Shown here: positions 36,935-45,307 of the stretch, piece after piece | Numbering within the stretch: position 1 is the stretch's first letter | Layout: every line of letters begins with the position of its first letter | Origin: an uncultured Dysgonomonas sp. | Lineage (GTDB): Bacteria > Bacteroidota > Bacteroidia > Bacteroidales > Dysgonomonadaceae | NCBI GenBank assembly: GCA_900556485.1 | Contig: USOX01000014.1 | Location: forward strand, 1-64,000 | Length of the DNA: 64,000 nt | Direction: 5' to 3' | Notes under the pieces: generated by a model | What the model saw: only the letters and a program-made list of their open reading frames with translations | The model's database searches: none | What the model was told of the DNA's origin: nothing | Program-made: the position numbers and the translations under genes

Positions 36935-38569
36935 ATGTGTGACACTCTTAAGGTTAGAAAATTTGAATCGGAAATACTGGATAAATATTACAAGAATTTT
37001 GAATTTTATTCTTATTCAGAGGATATTATCATTCCCCATTTGTTACAATTTTATGGTGGTATTGAAAGGTATAGGGATAGAATTTTGAAAAATAATACTA
37101 GCGAATTCAACTTTCAAAGTTACTTGACTAATATGATGCATGGAATCAGTCATTGCATTAGATGGGCAAAGAAACAGACAAAGCCAATTTATAATGAGAT
37201 TCCAGAAAGTTTGAATATATCCGAATTCCAGAATCAAATTATGGATTTTCTTAATTGGGGTATAAGTTATCACATGATTGCACAAGAATTTGTCGTATGG
37301 TCAAGAGGATTAAAAACGGTTGAGTACAATGAGATTGACAAGATTATAAGATTCATCAATCCCAGGAACTATAATTACTCTGATATCTATGAAAAACAAA
37401 TTTTATATGGGGAACAATTACAAGAAGTATATGAGAATTATCCACATTATGTAATGGAAGAGGAGTTCTCCGAATGGGTTACAGAAATAGATTTTTCAAA
37501 ACCGCCTATAGCCAATCAGATAAAATGGGCAAGAGGAAGGAAATCTAAGTCTTTTCCTCTTCTTTATGCTACAATGGAAAATATAATTTTGCCAGAATTA
37601 TCAGATAGCACAGATTTAGGTGGGTATAATCTCTTACATCTTAGAACATTTTTCGCTTTAATATTCCTAAACTTCTATTATATTACATGTGTTGAAAAAT
37701 TAATTGACTCACAACATGGAGTGCAAAATTCTTTCGGTTCAAACCCTCTTTATATTGAGCAGTCCCAAATAGACCAATTTATATCAACAATAACTGGGCT
37801 TCCTTTTTCTGTATCAAAAGCTATAGTCAAAGATTTAACATTTAATCCAGATAGTTTCCATACCAGTATTTCAATTCAACCATTTATACTTTTAAGTACT
37901 AATGTTTATTACATTTTGCCTAACCTTTTTACTCAACTTGATCCTCAAAGAATAATACAGGGAGCAATGAATAAAAGCGTGGAGAAGAAAAAAATATACG
38001 ATAAACTAATTAATAAGATTGAAAAAGAAAATTTGAAAAAAATATTTAGTACTGTTTCTCAAATAAAAAGATGGGAAAATTATCAGGAAAAAACCATTAA
38101 ATTCAGTAATAAGCAAATAAATCCAGATTTAATACTCGTAGATAAATTGGGGAAATTTATATGTGTTGTAGACTATAAACATTTCATTGGTCCCATAACA
38201 GCATCAGAAGTTGTATTCAAGATAAATGAGTTGGAAAAAGGTATTCTGCAAATAGAAAATTATAGAAGTGTCCTCCTTGAAAAAGGCTTATTGGGAAAAG
38301 AGAATATAAGTGGATATGAAATTTGCGGATTATTACTAACACATCGCCCATTACCGATCCCGGTAAAAAGTGATATTAATATTGCAATTACAGATATGGG
38401 TTCTTTTATTGATAAACTAAGTAGATCTTCAAGTTTAAAAACTTTTTGGAATGAATTTTACAATTATTCTGCCCAAGATAAGGATCAAAAAGATTTTTTG
38501 GAAATTGAATCGCAAATCAATGTGGCTGATTGGAAGGTTATTCGCTATCAGCTTAAAGTTGAAAATTAG
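36935..38569 (+). CDS. Second large PD-(D/E)XK-like protein of the cargo operon
   Basis: A 544-aa protein of unknown family. The N-terminal about 380 residues are helical, with many Trp/Tyr (HCIRWAKKQTKP, IKWARGRKSKSF). Then comes a nuclease-like core: D in NPDLILVD near 397, D-x-K in VVDYKHF near 410, and ELEKGILQIENY about 40 residues on. The metal-binding acidic pair is D/D instead of D/E. It is the third gene of the operon. It shares domain order, but not obvious overall sequence, with the proteins at 34701 and 1494. Confidence 0.65.
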   Translation: MCDTLKVRKFESEILDKYYKNFEFYSYSEDIIIPHLLQFYGGIERYRDRILKNNTSEFNFQSYLTNMMHGISHCIRWAKKQTKPIYNEIPESLNISEFQNQIMDFLNWGISYHMIAQEFVVWSRGLKTVEYNEIDKIIRFINPRNYNYSDIYEKQILYGEQLQEVYENYPHYVMEEEFSEWVTEIDFSKPPIANQIKWARGRKSKSFPLLYATMENIILPELSDSTDLGGYNLLHLRTFFALIFLNFYYITCVEKLIDSQHGVQNSFGSNPLYIEQSQIDQFISTITGLPFSVSKAIVKDLTFNPDSFHTSISIQPFILLSTNVYYILPNLFTQLDPQRIIQGAMNKSVEKKKIYDKLINKIEKENLKKIFSTVSQIKRWENYQEKTIKFSNKQINPDLILVDKLGKFICVVDYKHFIGPITASEVVFKINELEKGILQIENYRSVLLEKGLLGKENISGYEICGLLLTHRPLPIPVKSDINIAITDMGSFIDKLSRSSSLKTFWNEFYNYSAQDKDQKDFLEIESQINVADWKVIRYQLKVEN

Positions 38570-38621
38570 CTTTTGGTTTTTTGTTTCTTTTTTATCCGCT
38601 CAGGCTCATTGAAAAAAGAAA

Positions 38622-38642
38622 ACGGACTGAAATTCAGTCCGT
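38622..38642 (-). terminator. Terminator of the PcfJ operon
   Basis: ACGGACTGA-AAT-TCAGTCCGT is a perfect 9-bp stem; on the minus strand it is followed by TTTTCTTTTTTC. It terminates the minus-strand operon ending at 38654 and may also stop the converging cargo operon. Confidence 0.75.
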
Positions 38643-38653
38643 CTCGTTATATT

Positions 38654-38809
38654 CTATTTTTTTACAGTCGGGACATACCATACATCACGATAATTAACTC
38701 CAATCAGATTGAACGTTCCACTCAATCCGCTTTTTCCTGCAAACTGTTTAGCTTCTCGAATACTATCAAATTCGCCCAAAAATCTAAATCCGACATATAA
38801 TCTATACAT
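38654..38809 (-). CDS. Small 51-aa protein at the end of the PcfJ operon
   Basis: A small basic protein beginning MYRLYVGFRFLGEFDSIREA and ending DVWYVPTVKK. The pattern FDSIREAKQFA looks like a compact alpha-beta domain; the family is not known to me. It lies 26 bp after pcfJ and directly before a terminator, in the same direction, which supports its being real. The plus-strand frame over the same bases is rejected. Confidence 0.6.
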   Translation of the reverse strand: MYRLYVGFRFLGEFDSIREAKQFAGKSGLSGTFNLIGVNYRDVWYVPTVKK

Positions 38810-38835
38810 ATACTTTTCCTTTTAGATTATTAAAA

Positions 38836-40107
38836 TTATGCAGCTAATCTTTCTTCAATGAGTGAGATATTCTGATTGACAAGATCCATTATCTGGTTGT
38901 GGTATTTCGTATTCTTATTACAAACACCCCTTGATTGGATAACCTTTAGTTGAGAGATCGACACTTCTATTGTTTCAAGTCGTTTACCATTTATACAAGC
39001 CGATAAGATCAGCGAATCTTCTTTGGAATGATAACTGCCGACACAATGATGCATGGCTTTGCCTTCGGTTATTATCTCTGCTACACTTTCCAATACCCGT
39101 ACATTGATTAATCCATCTGAAAACATAAGTCCAAAGAACTTGGCTTTTGCTTCTTTATAGTCGGCTTCTTTAGCTAGTTGCTTTTCTATTTCCAACTGAG
39201 CATCTGCTTTTGTTTTCATGGCGACATAGCGGTCATGCTCTGCTTTTAAGTCTGTTGGACAAACATATTTAGAATTGTGCAGGTCTTTACCGAAAAAGCG
39301 AAGTAAGTCTATATAGTCACACCAAAGGGTAGCATCTTTGATTTTGTAGTTATTGCGAATACAAATTTTAATCGATTGCCAATAGTTATCAATGTTCTTC
39401 CATCCGCTATCCATAATACGCTTTAATAGCTTGGCTTGTTTAGCTTTTATCAACGTTTCAGCTTTGCTATCTGTTAGTAGGATACGGAATAAATCCAACG
39501 GTTTCTGATTGTATAAAGCTTTCTTGTAGCCTGTACGCTTTAGTTCGGGTATCAGTTCTTGTTCTGGATATACTGCACCTGTATAGATACGATTATAAAC
39601 ATCAATCTCTTGTCGTAACTCCAATGGAGTATGAAATATCCATGAATCGTAATACATTGTACCCATTGTCTGTCTAAGTTTAGCAAATGTGCAGTACTTC
39701 CCTTCGGAAGCAATCCAACGTTGCATCACTTCGGATGCACTGTATTTGGGCAATTCTCCGATTTTGCTTGTATATCCTAACATAATAGTGCGTAGTACCT
39801 GATAGCCTTTATAAGCATCGATAACTGTCATGTAATAGCTGTCACTAAATGTCCGTTTGGCTGTAGCTTTTATAGTCAGCTTTGATTTACAGTTCGGACA
39901 ATCGCAACCTAAAAGAGTCGTAATCAGTTCGCCTTCTCCCTGCCATGAGTGTCCGCACTTGGAACAGGTTACAACACCTTTCTTTGATCGATAACCGAGA
40001 TATTCAATTGCATTATCACATCCCCATTGTATTTGTTCTTTGGTAATAGCAGATAATGTCTTGCTTGCTTCTACAACTTGTTGTTGGAATTTATTCTTTG
40101 GTTTCAT
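38836..40107 (-). CDS. PcfJ-like protein
   Basis: A 423-aa protein. The N-terminus has a zinc ribbon (CSKCGHSWQ, then CDCPNCKSKL). The C-terminal conserved block AMHHCVGSYHSKEDSLILSA, followed by RLETIEVSI and QSRGVCNKN, is the PcfJ signature. PcfJ proteins are encoded on many conjugative plasmids and transposons; the function is unknown. It follows the PcfK-like gene by 3 bp. Confidence 0.83.
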   Translation of the reverse strand: MKPKNKFQQQVVEASKTLSAITKEQIQWGCDNAIEYLGYRSKKGVVTCSKCGHSWQGEGELITTLLGCDCPNCKSKLTIKATAKRTFSDSYYMTVIDAYKGYQVLRTIMLGYTSKIGELPKYSASEVMQRWIASEGKYCTFAKLRQTMGTMYYDSWIFHTPLELRQEIDVYNRIYTGAVYPEQELIPELKRTGYKKALYNQKPLDLFRILLTDSKAETLIKAKQAKLLKRIMDSGWKNIDNYWQSIKICIRNNYKIKDATLWCDYIDLLRFFGKDLHNSKYVCPTDLKAEHDRYVAMKTKADAQLEIEKQLAKEADYKEAKAKFFGLMFSDGLINVRVLESVAEIITEGKAMHHCVGSYHSKEDSLILSACINGKRLETIEVSISQLKVIQSRGVCNKNTKYHNQIMDLVNQNISLIEERLAA

Positions 40108-40110
40108 AGG

Positions 40111-40521
40111 TCAAAATAGGCTTAGTTGGTTTGTATTGGCTGTTTGTTTAGCTGTTGTCTTCTTCTTAGGTTGCAGCATCTTGTTATAGGCATCATTCTG
40201 TGCTTTCTGAATAGCATCCTGGCGTGCTTGTTGTTTTTCATCTTCTGTCAGTTCTACCACATGGTTTACTGCAATTCGGGCATCAATGGGTTTGCCGACT
40301 TCGATGTTTTCTTTGTCGTAATAATGTACTGCCATTGAGTAAACTTCATCATCGGTGAAGCCATTACAACCGCTTTTTTGTACTTCGTTTAAAATGTAAG
40401 TACAACAATCGTCAATGTTCTTATCGAGATTTGCGAATGATTGGGCGAACAAAGGGTCTACAGATGCCCTTTGTTCTAAATGGGTTAATATGGTTCGTGT
40501 GAAATATGCTGTTGATTTCAT
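40111..40521 (-). CDS. PcfK-like protein
   Basis: A 136-aa protein beginning MKSTAYFTRTILTHLEQRA with GFTDDEVYSMAVHYYDKENI in the middle, matching PcfK, the usual partner of PcfJ. The C-terminus is basic (KMLQPKKKTTAKQ). Its role in conjugation is not established. It lies 5 bp after the upstream gene. Confidence 0.8.
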   Translation of the reverse strand: MKSTAYFTRTILTHLEQRASVDPLFAQSFANLDKNIDDCCTYILNEVQKSGCNGFTDDEVYSMAVHYYDKENIEVGKPIDARIAVNHVVELTEDEKQQARQDAIQKAQNDAYNKMLQPKKKTTAKQTANTNQLSLF

Positions 40522-40526
40522 AGCCG

Positions 40527-41546
40527 TTATTTATTTAGGTTTAATACTGTTTGTAATTCTATTCTCTTGCTTTTCGAAAATATCCATCCTGCTTGTTTCT
40601 CATTGTTATGTGTCAGTCTAGGATTAAATTTTCCGACCATTGCTTTGAGTAAATCTTTGATTTCTTTGGTATCTCCGAACAGAGCGATTGCTTTTTCTGA
40701 ATAATCGACGATCTCAAAAGAGAGCTTATCAGACTCGAATTGGAGGGTCGGCTCTTTCTGTTCCTGGGTAGAAGTATTATTGTCATTGCTTTTATTGATA
40801 TAAATACCATCGGGACATCCTGCTACATAGGCAAATTCGTCAATCTTATTCTTTCTGTTGTATATCGGTGATTTTTCAATAATCCATCCGCTGTATTTGC
40901 TTTCTCCCAGATAATAGCCTGCACCCATCGAATACTTTTCCCTGTGTTCATACTCTTCGTTATAGCTTGCCAGATGTGCTGTTTCTGCAAAGTTTGGAGC
41001 ATACTTCCGCATTTCGGAGAATATATCACGTTTGTGCTTGGAAAAACCTAAGATTACAGTGCGTGTTACCCTTGAGGCATAATAATCAGTTTGCGAGTCG
41101 GATTCATCTGCTTTTAAACGAGCCACGATGATTGCTTTAGCATCTTCAGGCAGATTTTCATTCAGCCATTTTCGACCAATCTCCCTTACAGCCTTTCTGC
41201 GTTCATTCTCTAGTCTTTCTTTTTCCTGTTCTGCATCCTCTTTAGCCTTTGCTTTGGTATAGAGTTCAATGACTTCTTTCTCGGGTATAAACTCAATATT
41301 GTTTTCATCGTAATACATACCTATTCCAAACTTTTGGCTCAATGGTTTAATAATTTCAGATTGTTGTATATCAAGTGTACGGAGGTTAATCAGATGATAG
41401 TGATAGCCGTATTTATCGTGTGTAATTTGGTGGACTACATAGCGGTCATAGGAGTATCCTTCCATTTGAATGATTTGGTTTTCTGTCACTGCTTTCACTT
41501 CTGTATCGGTAGTTGTACCACCGAACAATGAATATAATTTAGTCAT
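40527..41546 (-). CDS. 'Fusion'-type accessory protein of mobile elements
   Basis: A 339-aa protein of a type common next to PcfJ/PcfK in Bacteroidetes. The N-terminal about 85 residues form a beta domain (YDRYVVHQITHDKYGYHYHL). A charged coiled coil follows (90-130). The C-terminal about 65 residues include VDYSEKAIALFGDTKEIKD and KQAGWIFSKSKR, a domain seen on several mobile-element proteins that may contact nucleic acid. Function unknown. Confidence 0.6.
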   Translation of the reverse strand: MTKLYSLFGGTTTDTEVKAVTENQIIQMEGYSYDRYVVHQITHDKYGYHYHLINLRTLDIQQSEIIKPLSQKFGIGMYYDENNIEFIPEKEVIELYTKAKAKEDAEQEKERLENERRKAVREIGRKWLNENLPEDAKAIIVARLKADESDSQTDYYASRVTRTVILGFSKHKRDIFSEMRKYAPNFAETAHLASYNEEYEHREKYSMGAGYYLGESKYSGWIIEKSPIYNRKNKIDEFAYVAGCPDGIYINKSNDNNTSTQEQKEPTLQFESDKLSFEIVDYSEKAIALFGDTKEIKDLLKAMVGKFNPRLTHNNEKQAGWIFSKSKRIELQTVLNLNK

Positions 41547-41557
41547 GGCTGTACGGT

Positions 41558-41842
41558 TTAAAAGATTAGGAATAAGAAAATGGAGATAAGGATGATAAAA
41601 GCTATAATTGATAAGATCATCTTGATGAATAGCTTTACTATTTTAAATACAAGGCAGATAATTAGATAACCACCGATAAACCCCGTAATAACAGAAGTGT
41701 TTATACTCACTTGTACCACTATCCACGCACACAGAGCCACTACAGCAACCCCTAAACCCAATTTTATGATGATTCCAGAGGGGAGGGAGTTTTGTTTCAT
41801 TATTTTTCTTTCGTTTCTCATAACTGCGACTTTTTTTTTCAT
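41558..41842 (-). CDS. Small two-helix membrane protein
   Basis: Up to 94 aa with two or three hydrophobic segments (about 28-48, 50-66, 70-94). The likely start is one of two internal methionines (M8 or M15), as the first residues are basic. No family recognised. It is the first gene of the minus-strand operon that continues with the fusion-type protein, PcfK and PcfJ. Confidence 0.5.
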   Translation of the reverse strand: MKKKVAVMRNERKIMKQNSLPSGIIIKLGLGVAVVALCAWIVVQVSINTSVITGFIGGYLIICLVFKIVKLFIKMILSIIAFIILISIFLFLIF

Positions 41843-41877
41843 GCGTCATCCGCCGTGTCGGTCGTTTTTTGTTTCAA

Positions 41878-42017
41878 GGGCAACAAGCAGGTATAGGCTT
41901 TTAGACAGGCATATTTTTTCGGATAAATACGCTCGCCTGAAAGGAAAGAGGAAGATTTCTGCGAAAACCGAAAGGCGTAAGAATATGCAGGACTAAAAGC
42001 CGTTCATACCTTTGCCC
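41878..42017. repeat. Large imperfect inverted repeat with promoter element
   Basis: The gap 41843-42151 has no gene but holds a long dyad: GGGCAA (41878) with TTGCCC (42012-42017), GGCTTTTAG (41896-41904) with CTAAAAGCC (41993-42001), and GCATATT (41909-41915) with AATATGC (41982-41988). The right arm contains a TAnnTTTG element, TACCTTTG (42007-42014). It separates the divergent PcfJ operon and Crp-like gene. It could be a structured RNA, an oriT or a regulator site. It resembles in layout the repeat at 11935-12062. Confidence 0.65.
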
Positions 42018-42151
42018 GATGAACAGAAAGACCGATCAAGTGATGACTCCGCCGAAAGAGGAGCAGATATAAAAGGAGAAATGAAAAAGAAATCAATAAA
42101 GATTAGAATAGAGAGTTGATTTTGTATTTTTATACTTTAATATAAAAGTAA

Positions 42152-42715
42152 ATGCGAATTAAAGAGGTACTTGAATCACAATATAATCTATCTGAGAAAG
42201 ATCGTGATCTGCTTATTTCTCAAATGGAACAGGTAATATATTCAAAGAAAGAAGTGATACAAAAGGCTGACACGATGGATTATTATATCTATTTCGTTGA
42301 GAGTGGTCTTATTCGCAGTTTTATTTCCAGAGATGGACGGGAAATCACTTTGTGGATTGTTCCCGAAGGAGGAACTCCGATATCATCTTCCAGATTAACA
42401 AAACCCGGTATATCTAAAATAACAATAGATGCTGTGACCGACTGTATATTATGGAGAGTATCAAGATCACAACTAGGATCTTTATGCGGAGAGTCCCTTG
42501 CTTTTGCCAATTTCACAAGAGAGATGGCAGAGAATGTCATATTTGAAACCGAGATATTTTGGTCAGACTATTATGGTCTGGATAAGAAAGAACAATACAG
42601 ACGTCTTATGAAACAATACCCTGAACTTCTTCAACGGGTATCATTAGGCGAAATAGCGTCTTATCTGGATATTACACCTCAATCGTTAAGCAGAATTCGT
42701 CGCGAGATTGATTAA
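42152..42715 (+). CDS. Crp/Fnr-family transcription regulator
   Basis: A 187-aa protein with an N-terminal cyclic-nucleotide-binding-like domain (DYYIYFVESGLIRSF near 45) and a C-terminal HTH (LGEIASYLDITPQSLSRIRR near 165-184). It is typical of Bacteroidetes Crp-like regulators that often sit next to small efflux or stress genes. It is followed by an SMR pump gene after 60 bp with its own -7 box, so the two may be separately transcribed. Confidence 0.85.
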   Translation: MRIKEVLESQYNLSEKDRDLLISQMEQVIYSKKEVIQKADTMDYYIYFVESGLIRSFISRDGREITLWIVPEGGTPISSSRLTKPGISKITIDAVTDCILWRVSRSQLGSLCGESLAFANFTREMAENVIFETEIFWSDYYGLDKKEQYRRLMKQYPELLQRVSLGEIASYLDITPQSLSRIRREID

Positions 42716-42751
42716 TTACCATAAGGTAAATTCTATAAAATTCCGAATCTT

Positions 42752-42759
42752 TACCTTTG
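42752..42759 (+). promoter_or_regulatory. -7 promoter element of the SMR gene
   Basis: TACCTTTG matches the Bacteroidetes -7 consensus and lies 17-24 bp before the SMR start codon. No strong -33 TTTG was seen. Confidence 0.5.
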
Positions 42760-42775
42760 CTTTTCATTTATAAAT

Positions 42776-43117
42776 ATGATCAAAATGAAAGGCTTTATAT
42801 TTTTATTAGTTGCTATTATTTTTGAGACACTAGGTACTTCAATGCTAAAGATGTCAGAACAGTTCACTAAACTGACACCCTCAATTGTATCTATAATATC
42901 TTACCTCATTACCTTTTATTTCCTGAGTTTATCGCTAAAAACGATGCCTGTAGGTATTGCCTATGGAATATGGGGAGGTTTGGGAATTGTATTGATAACC
43001 GTAATCGGAGCTGTTTTCTTTAAGCAAACACCAGATGTACCGGCTATCATAGGCATTGGCCTTATTGTAGCCGGAGTCGTTGTAGTGAATGTATTCTCAA
43101 AAATGGGAGTTCATTGA
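42776..43117 (+). CDS. SMR-family multidrug efflux protein
   Basis: A 113-aa (or 110-aa from the second ATG, MKGFIF) four-helix membrane protein. FLLVAIIFETLGTSMLKMSE carries the essential Glu of helix 1, and AYGIWGGLGIVLIT the helix 3 signature of small multidrug resistance pumps such as EmrE. It would export cationic biocides or metabolites such as guanidinium. It is cargo of the element, downstream of the Crp-like regulator, which may control it. Confidence 0.88.
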   Translation: MIKMKGFIFLLVAIIFETLGTSMLKMSEQFTKLTPSIVSIISYLITFYFLSLSLKTMPVGIAYGIWGGLGIVLITVIGAVFFKQTPDVPAIIGIGLIVAGVVVVNVFSKMGVH

Positions 43118-43163
43118 TCGTTAATTTTTAGAATAAGTGATCTTATATGATTCTTAAAGGATA

Positions 43164-43193
43164 TTTGAATACAGTAATTCCTCTTTATCTTTG
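43164..43193 (+). promoter_or_regulatory. Promoter of the monooxygenase-HD gene pair
   Basis: TTTG (43164-43167), 18 bp spacer, TATCTTTG (43186-43193): a full match to the Bacteroidetes -33/-7 promoter. It lies 53 bp before the start codon. Confidence 0.7.
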
Positions 43194-43245
43194 TTGTACA
43201 AAATAATTCACTTTAAATATTAATTACAAGGGGAGATAAATAAGG

Positions 43246-43533
43246 ATGATCAAAGTTATAGCCGAAGATTTTATTAAAGAAGAGTATTTGGAAATAGTAA
43301 AACCTCTTTATGCTGAATTGGTTGCTAAAACCAAATTGGAACAGGATTGTATAGAATACAATCTTTATGTAGATCAGGACGATAAAACTCACTTTATCTT
43401 CATTGAAGAGTGGCCGGATCATGAAGCTTTGGACAGACATTGCCGGACAGAGCATTTCAGACGGCTTGTACCCCTGATTAATAAACACCAATCCAAAGAG
43501 TGCAAATTTACGATTATGGATATTTTTCAATAG
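43246..43533 (+). CDS. Antibiotic biosynthesis monooxygenase-like protein
   Basis: A 95-aa protein of the ABM alpha-beta-barrel fold: EDFIKEEYLEIVKPLYAELV, CIEYNLYVDQDD, FIFIEEWPDHEALDRH and a C-terminal strand. The family includes quinol monooxygenases such as YgiN; the true substrate is unknown. It lies 8 bp before the HD gene, under the promoter at 43164-43193. Confidence 0.82.
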   Translation: MIKVIAEDFIKEEYLEIVKPLYAELVAKTKLEQDCIEYNLYVDQDDKTHFIFIEEWPDHEALDRHCRTEHFRRLVPLINKHQSKECKFTIMDIFQ

Positions 43534-43541
43534 GTAACAGA

Positions 43542-44141
43542 ATGAATAAAGAAAATATCCTGATAAAAGCGCAGGAATATATAAAAGAAACTTTTCTCAA
43601 AGAAGGAACGGGGCATGATTACTATCATATTGAACGAGTCGTAATTAATGCCAAAAAGATTTTGCAAACAGAACATGCTGATAGCTTTCTGGTTGAACTG
43701 GCAGCTTGGTTGCATGATCTAGGAGATCATAAACTCCACGACGGTGTAGATAAGTCAGAGGAGTTAATCGGTGCATTTCTTAGATCATTGGCTATTGAAC
43801 AATTAATTATAGACAGAGTTGTCGAGATTGTTTCTCAGGTTTCTTTCAGTAAAGGGAATAGGCCATCTTCAATTGAAGCCGAGATAGTACAAGATGCAGA
43901 CCGTTTGGATGCTATCGGAGCAATCGGTATTGCCCGCTGTTTTGCTTATGGAGGCAGTAAGAATCGAATCCTATATAGCCCTGATGAAAAAGAGAAAGAG
44001 AATTCAAGTATTCAGCACTTTTATGATAAACTGTTTAAGCTAAAAAATATGATGAATACTGAATCGGCTAAGCTGATAGCAGCAAAACGGCATTCATTTA
44101 TGGAAGAATATATCGCTGAATTTTACAGGGAAGTTCAATAA
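43542..44141 (+). CDS. HD-domain phosphohydrolase
   Basis: A 199-aa HD-superfamily metal hydrolase. Metal ligands are seen in GHDYYHIERV near residue 25, WLHDLGDHKL near 60 and AEIVQDADRLDAIGAIGIAR near 115, the layout of the YedJ/YpgQ group, which are nucleotide phosphohydrolases. I chose the ATG at 43542. It is co-transcribed with the monooxygenase-like gene. Confidence 0.85.
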   Translation: MNKENILIKAQEYIKETFLKEGTGHDYYHIERVVINAKKILQTEHADSFLVELAAWLHDLGDHKLHDGVDKSEELIGAFLRSLAIEQLIIDRVVEIVSQVSFSKGNRPSSIEAEIVQDADRLDAIGAIGIARCFAYGGSKNRILYSPDEKEKENSSIQHFYDKLFKLKNMMNTESAKLIAAKRHSFMEEYIAEFYREVQ

Positions 44142-44147
44142 GAAATC

Positions 44148-44155
44148 TATCTTTG
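44148..44155 (+). promoter_or_regulatory. -7 promoter element of the histone H1-like gene
   Basis: TATCTTTG, 27 bp before the start codon at 44182, matches the Bacteroidetes -7 box. Confidence 0.55.
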
Positions 44156-44181
44156 CATTCCGATTTAAAAATAAGAAAGCA

Positions 44182-44358
44182 ATGAAAAATTTAGTGGAAA
44201 ATTTAAGTCAATTGTTTGCTGACTTTTCAAAAGATGCAAACACTCAGGTAGAAAGCGGAAACAAAGCAGCTGGACAACGTGCCAGAAAAGTGTCTTTGGA
44301 AATAGAAAAAGCTTTGAAAGAATTCCGAAAAGTATCTATAGAAGAGTCTAAGAAATAA
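44182..44358 (+). CDS. Histone H1-like protein (Hc1-type)
   Basis: A 58-aa basic protein. The pattern NLVENLSQLFADFSKDAN, then GNKAAGQRARKVSLEIEKAL and FRKVSIEESKK, is that of the short Bacteroidetes histone H1-like (Hc1-family) proteins, probable nucleoid-binding proteins. It has its own -7 box upstream and a hairpin terminator right after its stop. It may bind element or host DNA. Confidence 0.8.
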   Translation: MKNLVENLSQLFADFSKDANTQVESGNKAAGQRARKVSLEIEKALKEFRKVSIEESKK

Positions 44359-44360
44359 AA

Positions 44361-44382
44361 AAGAGGAGCTATTGCTCCTCTT
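44361..44382. terminator. Bidirectional terminator
   Basis: AAGAGGAGC-TATT-GCTCCTCTT is a perfect 9-bp stem between the converging histone-like and ORF6N genes. The ORF6N stop codon lies inside the stem. Confidence 0.7.
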
Positions 44383-44884
44383 CTTCATTTTGTATATATC
44401 CTACACGTTTTAGTGGTTTATTTTCCTGTTCTCTGGTACTGGCCAACTCTGTCAGAGCCTGATATATCTCATTAAACTGCATATTGGTTTCAAGCATAAA
44501 TGTTTCGAGCTTTTGATTCAGCTCTGCATAACCTAAAGCATACTTTCTTAATGTAACGAAGGCTCTGATTATCGAAATATTTACCTGAATAGCCAAAGGA
44601 CTGTTTAGTACGCTGGATAATTGAGCTATACCCTGTTCTGTAAAAGCAAAAGGCATATACCGTGTTCCTCCCCAACTTGAGGTGCCAAAATTGCGCCTCA
44701 AGATTTCCCATTCATTGGCTGTTAATTCAAACATAAAATCGTCAGGGAATCTTTCTATATTCCGTTTGACTGCTCTTTTCAGATTTTTAGTTTCTACCTC
44801 ATACAGTTCTGCCAGGTCAAAGTCAAGCATGACACGCATACCCCTTATTTCAAATATCTTATTCTGAATAATCTGTAGTTCCAT
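44369..44884 (-). CDS. ORF6N-domain protein
   Basis: A 171-aa protein. EIRGMRVMLDFDLAELYEVE, then KNLKRAVKRNIERFPDDFMF and TRYMPFAFTEQGIAQLSSVL, make up the ORF6N (KilA-N-related) DNA-binding domain, complete over residues 8-95. A coiled coil follows. These occur in phages and mobile elements and are presumed regulators. It lies 1 bp from the RhuM-like gene upstream, so the two form a unit. Confidence 0.87.
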   Translation of the reverse strand: MELQIIQNKIFEIRGMRVMLDFDLAELYEVETKNLKRAVKRNIERFPDDFMFELTANEWEILRRNFGTSSWGGTRYMPFAFTEQGIAQLSSVLNSPLAIQVNISIIRAFVTLRKYALGYAELNQKLETFMLETNMQFNEIYQALTELASTREQENKPLKRVGYIQNEEEEQ

Positions 44885-44885
44885 G

Positions 44886-45305
44886 TCAGTTAGGTAGATT
44901 AAGAGTGGACTTTTTTGTATTCGTATTAAACAGTATGATTACCTCTGGCTCAGTTGGTTCTTTTCCATATTCACAGAAAGCATTCAAGGCCCATTCCCGA
45001 AAGGCTTTGGCATATAAGGATTGAATACGAAAACTCAGGAAGATAACAACCTCTAAATTATAATAGGTCCGAATATATTCTTCCTTCTTATTTAGGGCAT
45101 ATCTGTATTCTTTTGTTACATTCGGTTCTCTCAATAAACCTTCTTTAAATATAGCTTTAAGATGCTTATTGATTGTAGGAGTATATGTACCAAACAGATC
45201 AGCTATTTCATTTATTGTCATCCAAACCGTGCCATTAACTATTTTTACTTCAACAACCGGCTTATTGGTATCTATATCTTCGAACTTTATATATCCTGTT
45301 TCCAT
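44886..45305 (-). CDS. RhuM-like protein, short
   Basis: A 139-aa protein of the RhuM family. VWMTINEIADLFGTYTPTIN near 27-46 is the conserved N-terminal helix-turn-helix-like block, then KEGLLREPNVTKEY and YYNLEVVIFLSFRIQS. Full-length RhuM proteins exceed 300 aa; this has only the N-terminal domain and a short tail, so it may be a truncated or minimal form. The function of the family is unknown. It is followed by ORF6N. Confidence 0.75.
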   Translation of the reverse strand: METGYIKFEDIDTNKPVVEVKIVNGTVWMTINEIADLFGTYTPTINKHLKAIFKEGLLREPNVTKEYRYALNKKEEYIRTYYNLEVVIFLSFRIQSLYAKAFREWALNAFCEYGKEPTEPEVIILFNTNTKKSTLNLPN

Positions 45306-45307
45306 AA

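Noticed and set aside
38573..38800. 75-aa plus-strand frame after the cargo operon
   Set aside because: Covers the terminator and is antisense to the better supported 51-aa minus-strand gene.
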